Shown here: piece by piece, positions 26,701 to 39,392 of the stretch
How the letters are laid out: the number at the start of each line of letters is the position of its first letter
Position numbering within the stretch: position 1 is the stretch's first letter
Assembly: GCA_921293015.1 (NCBI GenBank)
Contig: OV121092.1
Coordinates: forward strand, 46,213,064 to 46,277,063
Direction of reading: 5' to 3'
DNA from: Phorcus lineatus
Lineage: Eukaryota; Mollusca; Gastropoda; Trochida; Trochidae
Length of the DNA stretch: 64,000 nucleotides
Notes under the pieces: model-generated
The model's database searches: none
Told to the model about the DNA's origin: nothing
Seen by the model: only the letters and a program-made list of their open reading frames with translations
Made by a program: the position numbers and the translations under genes

Positions 26701-27641
26701 AAGCCTACAAACATCCTGAAACAACAGAACATGCAAGCTTATCCTTCTGTAGCTGCTGGAAGAATACTAAACAAGCAGGCTATCACTTGACATAGACAAG
26801 GATTGAAACCATGACAAGAGGGCAATGATTCCTGGATTTGCATCTTCTACATGCAAAAAACATGTTTACCTGTAAATATTCCTTTCACATGTGAAATCCA
26901 ACTTATTCCCGTGCCGCCATAAAGTCAGGTTTAGGAGCCTGCAAAAGGTATCCCATAGCAGACTGCTCGTTCAATTTCCGCTGCATTTCCTTGTCAAAGC
27001 ATTGTGAAAACATTGACTACTATATTGTGTGTAACCTTTCTGCTGCTGCTAAATCTGCCAATTGATTTACAGTGGGAGCCATGCTTCCAAATGTCAGAGG
27101 TTTGTGAACGTGTGTTAACACCGCAGCACAACAGCCTCATCACACAACTCATGCATGCTAGACCATGCAGCCTATCATTCTCACTCTCTTCACAGGCAGG
27201 ACTCTAATCACCACAGGCACACTAGACATTGTCTTTCAACCTCTCAAATCCAAAGACTCAATAAGTTTCTTGAACCAAGAGACTCAATTCTGATCCAGCA
27301 CAAGCATGTTATTTATTACACAACTCATGGATATCTGATATATGTTCACAGGAACTAACACTAATATTCAGTTTCTAAATTATTTTTTTATCTCTTTTAC
27401 ATGTTTTATTTAAATATAAGAAAGGAGCATCAGGGAAATGGCTTTGGTGTTTTCAACTGAGACTTGCTTTTCAACAGCTTATATTGAGGTCTGAATGTTA
27501 TTAACTACAGCCTGGGCATAAGACTATCAGGAACCTCCTGATGCATGATTGTCATACAGCACATCCAGAAGGTTCTTACAAAACTACCTTTCATTCTCAG
27601 GAACCTTCAGACAAGACTGATTAAAAAAATCACAGGTAGTG
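23701..27641. other. Gene-poor stretch with one microsatellite
   Basis: No gene recognised. A short (AATG)n run lies at 25055-25080. The patch 23700-23950 is less AT-rich than its flanks but has no open frame or domain that I can support. Confidence 0.4.
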
Positions 27642-28190
27642 AAGAACCATAACCAGTGAAGAACCTCATCTAAATCTTAACTAGTGAAGAACCTCGACAT
27701 TGAAGAACCGTCTTGTAACGAAGAAAAACCAGTGAAGAACCTCATCTGAATGTTAACTAGTGAAGAACCTTAACCTGTGAAGAACCATCTTGTAACAAAC
27801 CACAACCAGTGCAGAACCTCATCTTAATCTCAACTAGTGAAGTACCTTGACTTGTGAAGAACCATAACTGATGAGAAGCATCTATTGATAAACCAACACA
27901 GTGAATAACCTCATCTGAATCTCAACTAGTGAAGAACCTTAACCTTTGAAGAACTTCAAATAAACCCACCACAACACAACAAGCACATCACTATGTACAT
28001 ATAAAACATGAAACATGAGACTTTACCATAATGCAGTGAAGAACCATATCTTGTGAAGAGCATCAACTATACAACAACTTGTCAAAACCTTCACTTGTCA
28101 AGAGCCTCAAACTGTAAATAACTGCATCTTGTTAACAACATAAACTTGTTAAAAACAACTTCTCAAGAATTTCTACTTGTCAAGAAACTC
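27642..28190. repeat. Decayed higher-order repeat built on GTGAAGAACC
   Basis: The motif 'gtgaagaacc' and close variants occur more than a dozen times at roughly 20-30 bp spacing. A higher-order unit of about 76 bp is visible at 27653, 27729 and 27806: ccagtgaagaacctcatct, then aactagtgaagaacctt, then cttgtaac. The pattern fades toward 28190. No frame is conserved, so I treat it as a satellite-like repeat. Confidence 0.8.
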
Positions 28191-28739
28191 AGCTCCTGAT
28201 GATTCAAATCTCAAACTGATAACTAGTATATCATTACAAATCTTAATGCTTTTCCTTCAATCTTACTTTTCTTCACTTCAACTTCAAAACTAAATATGTC
28301 GGTCTTAACAAAAAAATCCACTTTGAATTCCAAGCCAAAGAGTAGTCAATATATACACTGGAAGCCAAATCTCTCTGACTCCAGCTTTCGAGGAGTTAAT
28401 CTCATACATAATGGAGCATCTCAAATAGGGCCGCAACACATAAATCTCACAATGTGAGATGTACAAATCTTTCTGGTGTTATTTAACTCTGATTTGTGCT
28501 TGTAATAGAAATCAATACAAACGAAACCTACAAAACTGTTTTTCATACCTATTAAAAGATAAACATTGATTTCTTGTCTCATTAGTGTATATCTACCAAA
28601 TACGTTATTTAATTTGCAAAAACAATCCAAATGTTGTTCTCGCAAGATATCATTTCTTCTCTTTCGGATAGGATCAAAATGAAGGAATTACTTTCTTCTT
28701 ACTGAGAACCATTTACTAATTCAATAAGGAAATCTATAT

Positions 28740-29150
28740 AGCTGGACACTCAACCAAAACCAACAAATTTATCAAATCTTTCATTTCATCTTCAAGCAAT
28801 GTTTTCTATGAAAATATTTTATAACATTTTACTTCTTTTATGTTTACAAACATGATGATCAATCAAAACTAAGAAAATCAATCAAGCTTCATCTACAAAT
28901 ATTATTTCAAGCAAAACGACAATTTTCTGTGGTATTTACGTCATCTTCTGATGTTGCTTATGAAGGAATGAGATTATAAGATCTGGCATGAATGGTTTTG
29001 ACAAAGACAATCAACCAAAACTAACATGTCCAACAATGACCTATTCATAATCTTCAAGCAATACATTTTATGAAAATCATCAGTTATATTTAATTCTTCT
29101 GATGTTACCTTGTTGGTCACTGAATTAGATAATAAGATTTGATGGCGTCG
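28740..29150. repeat. Decayed tandem repeat, period about 130 bp
   Basis: Phrases of the type 'caatcaaccaaaactaac', 'atcttcaagcaat' and 'tatgaaaat' recur near 28750, 28880 and 29010, and 'cttctgatgtt' occurs at about 28946 and 29097. Three strongly diverged copies are likely. Confidence 0.55.
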
Positions 29151-30234
29151 GTTTTTGGGCATTATTGATATTTCATGTGATTACAAGAATGACATTGTCA
29201 GATCTATGTTAGCAGCTCACTCTTCAAAACCTTGTTTACATGGAACCATAAAATTACTCGTGAAGATGAAACTTCTCTATGAAAAACTGTAACTGGCTCA
29301 AGTAAAGACGATATACAAACACGTTCTGCTCAATGTCCATTGTCCCTATCAAATCTGAAAGTGTGTCACAAATTAAACTCTGTCACCTTTTATAATTATC
29401 CATCTAACACAAGAAATCAAATTGAAACCCATTGACATTCTAAACATAACCACTGAAAGAAACCACAATGTATGTGATTACATTTATAAATACTTCCTAG
29501 AAACATCAAGTAATTTCCTTATTAGAAATACATAGAACAGCCAGGAAGTGGCCATATACTTAATTCAAACAGCTGATCATGGGGCAATACGTGGTGCTGT
29601 AGTGTGTGTAGATAAGTTCACCACACATCAAGGTTCAGCAACAATGGGCATGGTTTGCCACTGGATGGGCAATTCTATCAAGAATTTGCTAAACCTTTCT
29701 AGACATGCAGAGTCAAATGCAAATAGATGTGATGATTCTGTGTACATACTGACAATATTATTAACGACAGATCCCTGTGTGCTAGTATCATCATTAAAAA
29801 GTACCTCTTTACAACAAAGAATTTGAAAATCAATGGAATATGAATTTTTGTTGATATCTTTCTAGTAAAAAATCCTTTTAGGTTAAAAGCAATTGGTGCA
29901 TGTTGTATCTATATATTTATTTTTCAAATACTTTTGAGGAAGATGAAAAGAAACACTCATTAATACAAAATGAGAGGAAGAGAGATTGATACTATACATT
30001 TTTTTAAATAACATGGAAAACAGATTCCAAACAACAACAACAACAACCATGATGTAAATGAAAAGGGATTTGCTAAGCTATCTAGGCCTCATTAAAGAGC
30101 CTTGCACTAAAGTGTGGAAAACATTCTAACGGTACTTCTAAACACTTTGAGGTCTTAAACAGACTAAATTAAAGTTCCTCCACAGTAAGCAATGATGAGA
30201 AAGAGAGGAAGCCAGAACTCCAATAACATCGGAA
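29151..30234. other. Non-coding stretch
   Basis: No gene recognised. A short (CAA)n run lies near 30032-30046. The 92-codon frame at 29548-29826 has no recognisable content. Confidence 0.4.
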
Positions 30235-30518
30235 GAAACACAAGAACACAAACCTATCCGAAGCAACTGATGGTACAAGAGCCATCAGGGAAACACAAGA
30301 AGCCAAACCTATCTGAAGCAACTGATGGTACAAGAGCCATCAGGGAAACACAAGAAGCCAAACCTATCTGAAGCAACTGATGGTACAAGAGCCATCAGGG
30401 AAACACAAGAAGCCAAACCTATCTGAAGCAACTGATGGTACAAGAGCCATCAGGGAAACACAAGAAGCCAAACCTATCTGAAGCAACTGATGGTACAAGA
30501 GCCATCAGGGAAACACAA
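30235..30518. repeat. 55-bp minisatellite, 5 copies plus a stub
   Basis: The unit begins gaaacacaagaagccaaacc and ends agagccatcagg (55 bp). Unit starts are 30235, 30290, 30345, 30400 and 30455, followed by a 9-base stub. Copies 2-5 appear identical; the first differs at a few bases (acacaaacc, tccgaag). The homogeneity means recent expansion or gene conversion. Confidence 0.95.
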
Positions 30519-31934
30519 CTGCACAGGAATACACACAGAGAAAACCTGCAGACAAACTCGAGTATTTAAAGGGACTGTTAGACCAGGGTACCAATGTTGG
30601 GGTGTAGACTAGAGGTGGGAATACACCATTTATCGGGCTGTCAGAAGTCCAGGATATATGGTGGAGTTAAAACATGTGGTTATGTACACCAATAGAGTAC
30701 AGAATTACACATTTGAAGTGGGGTGTGTGTTTAGGCAGATTTTAAGTCATTGATAATCAATGTAACATCACAGGCAATTGGTCAAATTGACGCTTTTATA
30801 TCATTCTGAATTGACAACGCAGAATATGAGAAAAGCTGAACCTATGCTGAGATGAGAATTTAAGCATTCTATGACAGATAACCAAATAAGCGAAACGTCA
30901 TTAACATTTAGTCAAATGGACTGTTTTATCTTTCATTTATAGAGATACCTAAATATACTCTCAAAGTTTTTTTTTAACTCCACTGTTGTAATGAAGCTGT
31001 GAGTGGTGCTTCATACAGAAATATTTCTTCAATTGATCCTCAAGACAAATGAATGATTTTGCAGTTTTGATATTGCCAGTTAGAATTCGTTTTGAATAGC
31101 CCAGAAGATTGTTTATGCCCAGACATACCAATATTTAAAAAAGGAGAATATATCTACACTAACTTTTAATCCCTCCCCTAAATTAAATTCACAACAATTA
31201 CAATTATCTTAGGGTGGAATAAAATCTTAAATACCATTTCTTTCATTTAAAGAAGGAACAGATAATAGAATTTAAAATCAGAAAAACAGTAAAACATTTA
31301 AAAAACATATTACATTAACATAGACTATATAAACTATTTGAAATATTCCGTGCTGTATTGAAAACATTTGGTCTGCATTTTGTAAACACCTAATTTGCAC
31401 CAAAACAACATAATTTGTCAACGTTAACTAGGTTAGCAATTATATCTGACGGCCAATTGGTGCAATTACAGAACAGTCATGTATACAACACACTCTGAAG
31501 GAAATTAATTTAGCCAGGATAATTACCATAATTGGCCACAAGACAAGTGGTTGGTCAACCTGATTGTGTCAATAAAACCTACATATTGAGTTACAGAATC
31601 AACAGTCGATCCTCATATAGTTACTAAAGACGAAATATGCCGATAGACCTGACCACTATTTCAATGTAGTGAAAGTCTCAAGATAGATGTGTATATATAG
31701 ATATTCCTTCTCTATCTGTAATAACTTAAAACTGGACTTCTAGACGAAACTTTTTCTTTTCTTTTCAGTAATAAATAGCATAATAAAATACTATGATTCA
31801 TTTTAAGTAATAGAATTTTTTCGCAAAAATTCAATTCTTTTTTTAAAAGATCAAAGTGACTTTCATGCACGAGTAAATTCTATTCTTTCTGACACGTGGA
31901 TCTGAACTGCCTGACATGCTCTCAACTCTTGCAG
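30519..31934. other. AT-rich non-coding stretch
   Basis: No gene, RNA or strong repeat recognised. Confidence 0.45.
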
Positions 31935-32244
31935 AAATAGAGGATTTTATTCGAGTCTCCATGATATACTATATTTACGATACAAGTGCTTTATATTAGT
32001 ATTTCCCCGAGAGAGAGCGAGAGAGACATACCGATACCAAGGCACAAGTGTTCTAAACATAGTATGTCATGGCACGAATATGATATTTTGTTTATTACCG
32101 AAATCGAGATATCAATCAAATGAATCAATTTCAACATCCAAACCAGGCATAGGCACATTTGGAAAATCATTGTTTTGGACGTGACTTCAAAATGAAAAAA
32201 TGAAAATATGAACCCCGATGTGATTGCCCTTGTAGGTACTAAAG
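31935..32244 (+). repeat. Stem-loop dispersed repeat, copy 2 (older)
   Basis: Second copy of the family at 12504 and 53301, same orientation. It starts aaatagagga and ends gcccttgtaggtact. The inverted arms are still visible: tccatgatatactatattta near 31957 and catagtatgtcatgg near 32057. The loop is degraded to an agagagagcgagagag-like sequence. The 3' part is shortened and the gccgccgtcacat block is largely lost. It is the most diverged of the three copies. Confidence 0.65.
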
Positions 32245-35200
32245 ACTACTATTACATCATTCTGTAGGATAGATTATATATCATACCCAACAGGACAAAA
32301 CCTATATCTCATATGACTAGGTATTTGACTTCAAGATTATCATGAAAATAAACAATAACATCAACAAGAGTGATGACTTGCTTAGGACCTCTGCTTAATT
32401 GAACCATCCTACTGAGATCAAATTGAACAATTGAATCAATTAGTAACAATATAGACAACATCCAACAGCCAAACTACCCAAAACAGAGCCATGTTGTTTT
32501 GTTTCCTTAATCTTCTGGGTAAATTGCCCCAAGACAGGAACTCAATTAATCAGGCAGGAGTCAAATATTTGATTCTTATAGGGATCAACATAGACCCTAG
32601 GGCGGCACTTGGCTTGTTATCCTTTAACTGTTGCATTTCTAGACTGTCTCAGTCTCTTGCCTTTTGTTTGCCAGTTATCAGTCTGTGGGACAGACCCAGA
32701 AATAAGGTAGAAGCCTAAGCTAGTCTATAATAATACTTTAGAGCTTGATTTCTCTGAAAATGAGGAAATTTCAGTCTCCTTTTCATTGCACATAATATTT
32801 TCTAAAATTTTCAATTAACTGATGCATTTTTCATTTCAGAGTCTAGTCAGTTATGTATATCAATCATCTTCACCTATCAGAAATGTGGTTTGATATGCAA
32901 TTAAAAGGTTCTGGCACAAAACATAAACAAGTATATTTCGACACACACCTAGACAGCATTTCCAGTATCTTTCTAGAACATTTGAATATGGTATGCTTCA
33001 TGTGGATTGGAGTTGTTTGCTGGCCCTGATACCTGGGTTTTGATAAAAAAAAATTGAAACCTGTGTTGAGTTCTGGGCACTTTGGGCACTTTGTGCACAT
33101 CGTACTTTGTCATCTCAGCTGAACACATGTATGGTCACGTGGAAGTGCTTCATAACAGTTGCATCACAAGTATAATTCCTTCAGGGTTATAACAGGATTT
33201 GTGTGCACTGAGAATGCTGTGGAGAGAAGAAAGTGCATAACAAGTATGCTATTAATATAAATATTATACTGGAAATACAGATTCATAGACATGTAAATCA
33301 AGTCTACAAAACAAGCACATGCAAGAAGTTTGAATTTTTTAAAAACTACCAGTACATCATTCCCTACACTTGTATATGTGAACTAAGAATTTAGACCATA
33401 TTGGACACATAGGCTTTTTCAGAGACAAAGAAGCAAGATTGTTTCAACAAAACCTGTTGGTACACCATTTTCAATATTTATGTATTTGGAGACAAACCAA
33501 GTCTAGCCAGCAAGCACCTGCCATCACCTGCAGTACCTCCAACGGTCCCTATTTCCGATACCCAGAAGCTCCTGACACTGTGTGGACACAAGGGATTGAT
33601 CAGGAGTTTATGGCCGACTCATGTTTACGCTCTTTTTGTTCCAACTAGACGGAAATGCTCTATCTGGTTGCTAGTGCTTGTTCTTGTGATAATGTTTCCT
33701 GTAATAATAGTCCTAATGACCCTAAATGAAATATTGGTACAAGTTATTGTTCTCTGTTTGACCTCATGGTGAGTCCGTTAGAATGAACACTACATTCAAC
33801 ACTAATACCTTGGAAACACTATATACAAACTTTTATTCACTTCCAATTTGAATCTTAGCAGAATGTGTTCTCAACAGAATATAAATTCTTAACATGTGAC
33901 AAATTTTGTTTCTGGTAACTCATTAATCAACCCCTTTCCTACCAGTCTATTGGTGGTCCTGGATTATTCCTTTAGTTTACTGCAATTCATGAAAAAAAGC
34001 TTTCATAGTGGCCTGCTCTCCTAATTCACTAATTACTAATGCCACATAGTTAAATGCTATGGTGGATCTTTACCTTTAATAAGGCAGGCAGTCATCTAAT
34101 CAATGAAAATTATAAAACACAAAAAGATACTTTTTGTCGACATATCATCACATCCAATCCAATAGAATAATGTCCTATTGCTATGAAAACCAAAATGAGC
34201 ATGGCAATGCCTTGTTATTATCAACCAAGAATAAAATGCTGAACAGATCATCAAATATTCACAAAACGACATTTCAATCCACATAAAAAGAATTATCAAT
34301 TCACCATATTCAAGTTACTCATGCTACAAAGGTTTTCAGACAAAGGCAGTGACTAAACCAGATCGCTTTAATTATGAAACATAACCATATTAAGAGGCCA
34401 TGTCACAGCCACTTTCCTCAATTATATTAGCGTTCAGTCAGTTTTTGGGTAACATCCCCGTACCTGACGCTGTCAACACCACCGGATGAGTCAGCCACCA
34501 TTAGTAATTTATCGCTATGGACACACGCCGCATGTTAATGGTTTCCAGCACCAGAGATCACGGGAGTCATGGCTTCCAGCTTCTACTCTGAGGACATCTT
34601 GGGTCTTTGGAGTTTTATGTGATTTTGAAACAAACTAGAGAAATTTCATTTTTCTCAGAGAGCAACACCATGAATGCATGTCAACAGTTTCAAGCAACAG
34701 AGGTCAGAGGAGGCAATGCTACCAGTTTACGAGGATATGTTTAGTCTTGTGAGTGTTCACAAGTGAATTCGAAATTTTTAACAAAATCCTATTTTCAGAA
34801 ATACATGACCATGAATGCAAAGCAATAGAGAGCATAAGCGCAGAATTTTGAATTTAGATAAATAAAATCATGCTTTGCAAAATATGCATCTTGTATGTGC
34901 ATAAACTGTCAAATATCTTTGCTTGAAAAATCTTTCAATTGAGTAAGTTGCAAAGACACTGCAAAAAGAGAAAAGAAGAAGAGATGAACACGGAATATAA
35001 ATGAGAGAGCCTTATTCTTTTGTGAAAACTTTCAATCATGCCTAAGCCACTATTTATAATCCTGATTTACTCATTCATCAAGACTTCAAATGATTTCTTA
35101 ATGATTTTCTATAACTTCTTTACATTACAAATGCTTCTGAACCATTTGATGAAATAATTCTTATAGTATTGCTAATGCTATTTCCTCATCAGGTACACTG

Positions 35201-38200
35201 TTATTTCCCGCTTTCTCTTCTGATGAAGCAGACAATGGCTCATCAAGGAATATTATGATTGTGCAAGGTGCATGTGATATGTGTTGAATAGTACCGTTCA
35301 GAATCTGGCCAGGCAATGATCATGCTGATTCTCCCTTTATGGAGCAATAGGGGGTTGTTTACATGCTATCAATGCGGCTGTTGTCTTCAATTCAACAATA
35401 ACCCAATCAAGAAAATGTTATTTCCTGATGCAGAGGTTTGTTATATATTAATTGAGGATGCTGTGATCAAAAAGGATTATTGGAATAACAGTGAGATATA
35501 CCTCTTCCAACGCATGGCCTATACTTTCACTAATGACTTGCTGAGTGGGTCTTGCTGCATTTACCCAACTTATTATTACTGTTTAAACAAACTTCTGCCA
35601 AAATTGTTAACAATGGCATTGGAGAAGTCGATATTAAATCTTTTATTTTCAAGAAAAAATCTATTTTGATTATGTAGTATAGACTGGTGCAAATTTAACA
35701 GAATTGGTCCATATCCTATTTTACCAAGCACCTGCTCGCGCTCTAATTTTGGCACATTAGATAACATCAATAACAGTCAAAACTCACTGGAGAATGTTTC
35801 AAGTTAACAAGTAAATCAGGATCAAGTAAGGCATTAGGAAAAGGCAATATTTTCTCAATTTTCAACATTCAGACTTGGAAATGGGTCAATGACCTTCTTT
35901 CGCTGCCTGCTCATATAATATATAAATACTTAAAAATACATGTTTTAAACATTGGAGGTCAAAGCATCAAAAGCTACCAATAAACATTTTAAAAAGTCAA
36001 CAAGGTCTAAAGTTAAAGAGAAAAAGTCACTTCATTCCAATAGTCTGCCTTTGATAGCACTGGGAGAACTGGTGAATGTCCTACTTTCCTAACCACTTCT
36101 CCCAGTGCCTGGTCCGGTTCTCAGCCTCCAGACAGATCCAATAGAATGTCACAGTAAATCTGCTACAAGTAGGCTAACGGCCTGCCATCCTGTCCTCAAT
36201 TATAAACGTATTGCTCTTGGGTAAGTAGTATACTCTCTTTTCAACCAATCAGAAGGGAGAAGTTGATTGACCATTAGAGACAATTCTAAATATACAAACC
36301 AAACAACTTTGCCTTGCTTCAATTTTCTGAATTTCAATTACTTATTACTAATTTGCTTTTGGAAATATAAGCTAAATAGGGAAATGAAAGCAACACTTTC
36401 AGCAAAACTAAAAAAATACTCATATAACCCTATCTTTACAACATGAGACAAAAAAATCTTATGTTCTGGAGTATGGTAAGTAGTATCAGTTGCCAGCCAA
36501 TCAGAGTGAGAGTTGTGATTGAGGGTCAATATGAGCCGGTAACACCTCCACTACTGGGTGACTAATGCCCATACAGACAATCCTATCAGTAGGATCAATA
36601 CAGACAATGTTTACTAAACATGTCCAACTATTGTCCCCCTACATCACATTTGTCCCTCCAAATTACTGAAGACATCATCAGTTGAATGGAAGATAGCATC
36701 ACGTCAACTCTCAGCATGTCTTCAGGAAATCAGCACGCAGATTTTGCAATAAGATAATGCTCATAGCCGCTTACGCATATTTGCACACAATCAGTAAATA
36801 GGTTGAAACAGATTAGTTGTACTGTAAATAGTATCAAAGGTAAAAGAGTTCTTACATTGACCACATGATATTATTACTGCAGATTGGAAACATAATAAGT
36901 TGTAAGGTAGATAGTAGCTAAGGTAAAATTTAACATGTTGCAAATGTTAAAATAGAAAATAGCTTTATCTTATTTAAATGAACACATATTTCCATATTTT
37001 CTTGCTGTTTTCAGCAGAATAGAAGAACTGAATAATGGTTGGAAGCCTGTAAGCATAAGAAATATTTCAAGTGTTTTGCAAATAATTCTTTTCAGAAATC
37101 AAAGTGACGTTAATGAAAATTCAGACATCCAACATGTATGTAATAGAAAGCATGTGAGAAGCAAAAGATTTACGTTTATCCTCATAAGATATTTCCTAAA
37201 CATACTCAAAGCAATTTCTAATATCACCTCTGACATTTCCAGTTTCACACCCTTTCATTCAGTTTAGGTGTTAACATTAAATCAATTCAAAACGTGATCA
37301 AAGGGGTCATTTTGAGAATCAAACAAGAAACCAATTAAGAAAAATTTATGTCCTTTAATGTTGAACTTTCATTGATGGGAGGGAGGTTTTGTTTAATTTG
37401 ACTAATTAAAGCTCCAGACAAGTTAAAACAAATTGTTAGGGGAATAGTTTCAACATGGCATGTAATACGATTAAATATCACCCATCTGTGACTCACAGGT
37501 CAACAGCCATTTATGGGCTAAACTGGGTAAAATACCTCAATAGGTGCAACAATGTTTATTCATCCAATCAGCAGTAGGGAACAATGAATCACAGTTTACT
37601 AGATGGGTAAATAGTGGCAACCCTCACATCCCCCTACTCGCTAATATCAGTAACAAGCATATTGGAAACTATTATCAAAAACAGATATATTGGTCAACTG
37701 GACACCCCATTTAAGAAGAAGAATGCCAAGCTCTTCATTATAGGTAGACTGGGAAATGACATCTATCAGAGACAGATATTGAAAGGTTTTAATGGACGAC
37801 ATAACTGAAGAAGAAATATCTTAGTAGATAAATTTTAGCGTGTAACACAAAATATAGAGAAAAAAAGAACATTTTTAAAAAATGAAATATAGAATAAAAT
37901 ACTCTTGGTTTTTCTTAGCATTAAGAGAGCTTCAAAATCTAGCATAGGACTGTTCCATTAAATATGGTTTTCAGATGCAACATTTCTCATAAATTACAGA
38001 TACTGGGTTAATGTACAGCTCTCTCCAAAAGGCAAGTGTAGACAAGCATAGGAAAAAAGAAATATGAAATCATTATGACATATTCAAGTCTTCAACATTT
38101 TTTTTCTAACACTTTCGGTTGAAGGCAATGTATGCAACAATGAAATGAATGAAACAAAGGACATTATCATGGCAACACTTTTTTATACATTCACAACCAA

Positions 38201-38898
38201 AAACAGAAACTAATTATCTAAAATGATGTGTTAACAATATTTCTATCATTATGAAAACGTTCATAGTGTCTTAAAAGGTATTGCAAGTTAGATGGATCTA
38301 AAAGATTGCCATTACAGAATGATTATCCATAATTATAAAGCAAACATTTCACATATTTGATGTTTGATCGTGACGAGAAGACATAAATCTTCCGAATTTT
38401 TTTTCTGGTAAGAGCTATATCCGTGCCATCATAATATGTTCAAGACACATAAACAGAGACGACAAAAATATACATTTCATCGCTTGCCTTGATCTTGCGC
38501 CATAAAAAGTGTTAACGTACATGAAACTATTATTATATTGTAATAATGATTCATTGATTCAAAGCGTCATAATGACACATGATTTACTGTTGAATTTCAA
38601 AAACATTTTGCAAAATAAACCTTTTACTTTCAAACTTATGAATAAAAGTTTTTAAAATGTTTGAAATTTTGTTGAAATGTTATGACCATGGATAGATCCA
38701 GTGATATTAAATTCTAAGCTACTTAGATTATTGTATTGTTTATAGTTGAGAAGCTGTTACATCATAATCCGTCTATTATCAAGGGCTCTTTGAAGTGACC
38801 AGTGTATAAACACTCATATCTCCACAGCCATCTATGACTTATCACCCAGTGGGTGGTGTATACACTGTGAGTACCAGATAACACTCACTCCCACACAG
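32245..38898. other. AT-rich gene-poor stretch
   Basis: No gene recognised over about 6.6 kb. A GC-richer patch at 34440-34620 lacks an open frame bounded by splice sites. The 117-codon ATG frame at 35316-35669 has no domain. The phrase 'gtaagtagtat' followed by 'ccaatcagag' occurs at about 36217 and 36476, perhaps an old duplication of about 260 bp. Confidence 0.4.
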
Positions 38899-39392
38899 AC
38901 ATGTTCAACAATGTACTTAAACAGTACATACTGACGTGTAAGTAGATATACCAAAACAGTACATTTTGACAAATGAGTATTTGCAGCCAAAACAGTACAT
39001 TTTGACTTTCAAGTAGTAGTAACCAAAACAGTACATTTTGACTTGTAAATATTTCTACACTAAGAAAGTACACTATGCCATGTAAGGAGTAGTACCACAG
39101 CAGTACACATGCCATGTAAGGAATTGTACCACAGCGGTACACTTTGACATGTAAGGAGTTGTACCACAGCAGTACACCATGACATGTAAGGAGTTGTACC
39201 ACAGCAGTACACCATGACATGTAAGGAGTTGTACCACAGCAGTACACCATGCCATGTAAGAAGTTGTACCACAGCAGTACACCATGCCATGTAAGGAGTT
39301 GTACCACAGCAGTACACCTTGACATGTAAACATTTATAGCATAGCAGTTCATCATGACATGTAGGTATTTGTTCCACAGCAATTGCACATTC
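38899..39392. repeat. 35-bp minisatellite, about 14 copies
   Basis: The core unit is acatgtaaggagttgtacca followed by cagcagtacaccatg (35 bp). The copies at about 39080-39330 are nearly identical; the flanking copies (38899-39070 and after 39330) are clearly diverged, with 'caaaacagtacattttgac' as their core. This is the usual pattern of an array refreshed in its middle. The unit is not a multiple of three, so overlapping open frames in all three minus-strand phases are by-products of the repeat. Confidence 0.95.

Noticed and set aside
34440..34620. GC-richer patch as a possible exon
   Set aside because: Protein-like pieces in the minus-strand frames are cut by stops and not bounded by acceptor and donor sites.
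35316..35669. 117-codon ATG frame
   Set aside because: AT-rich composition, no domain, no splice or promoter support.
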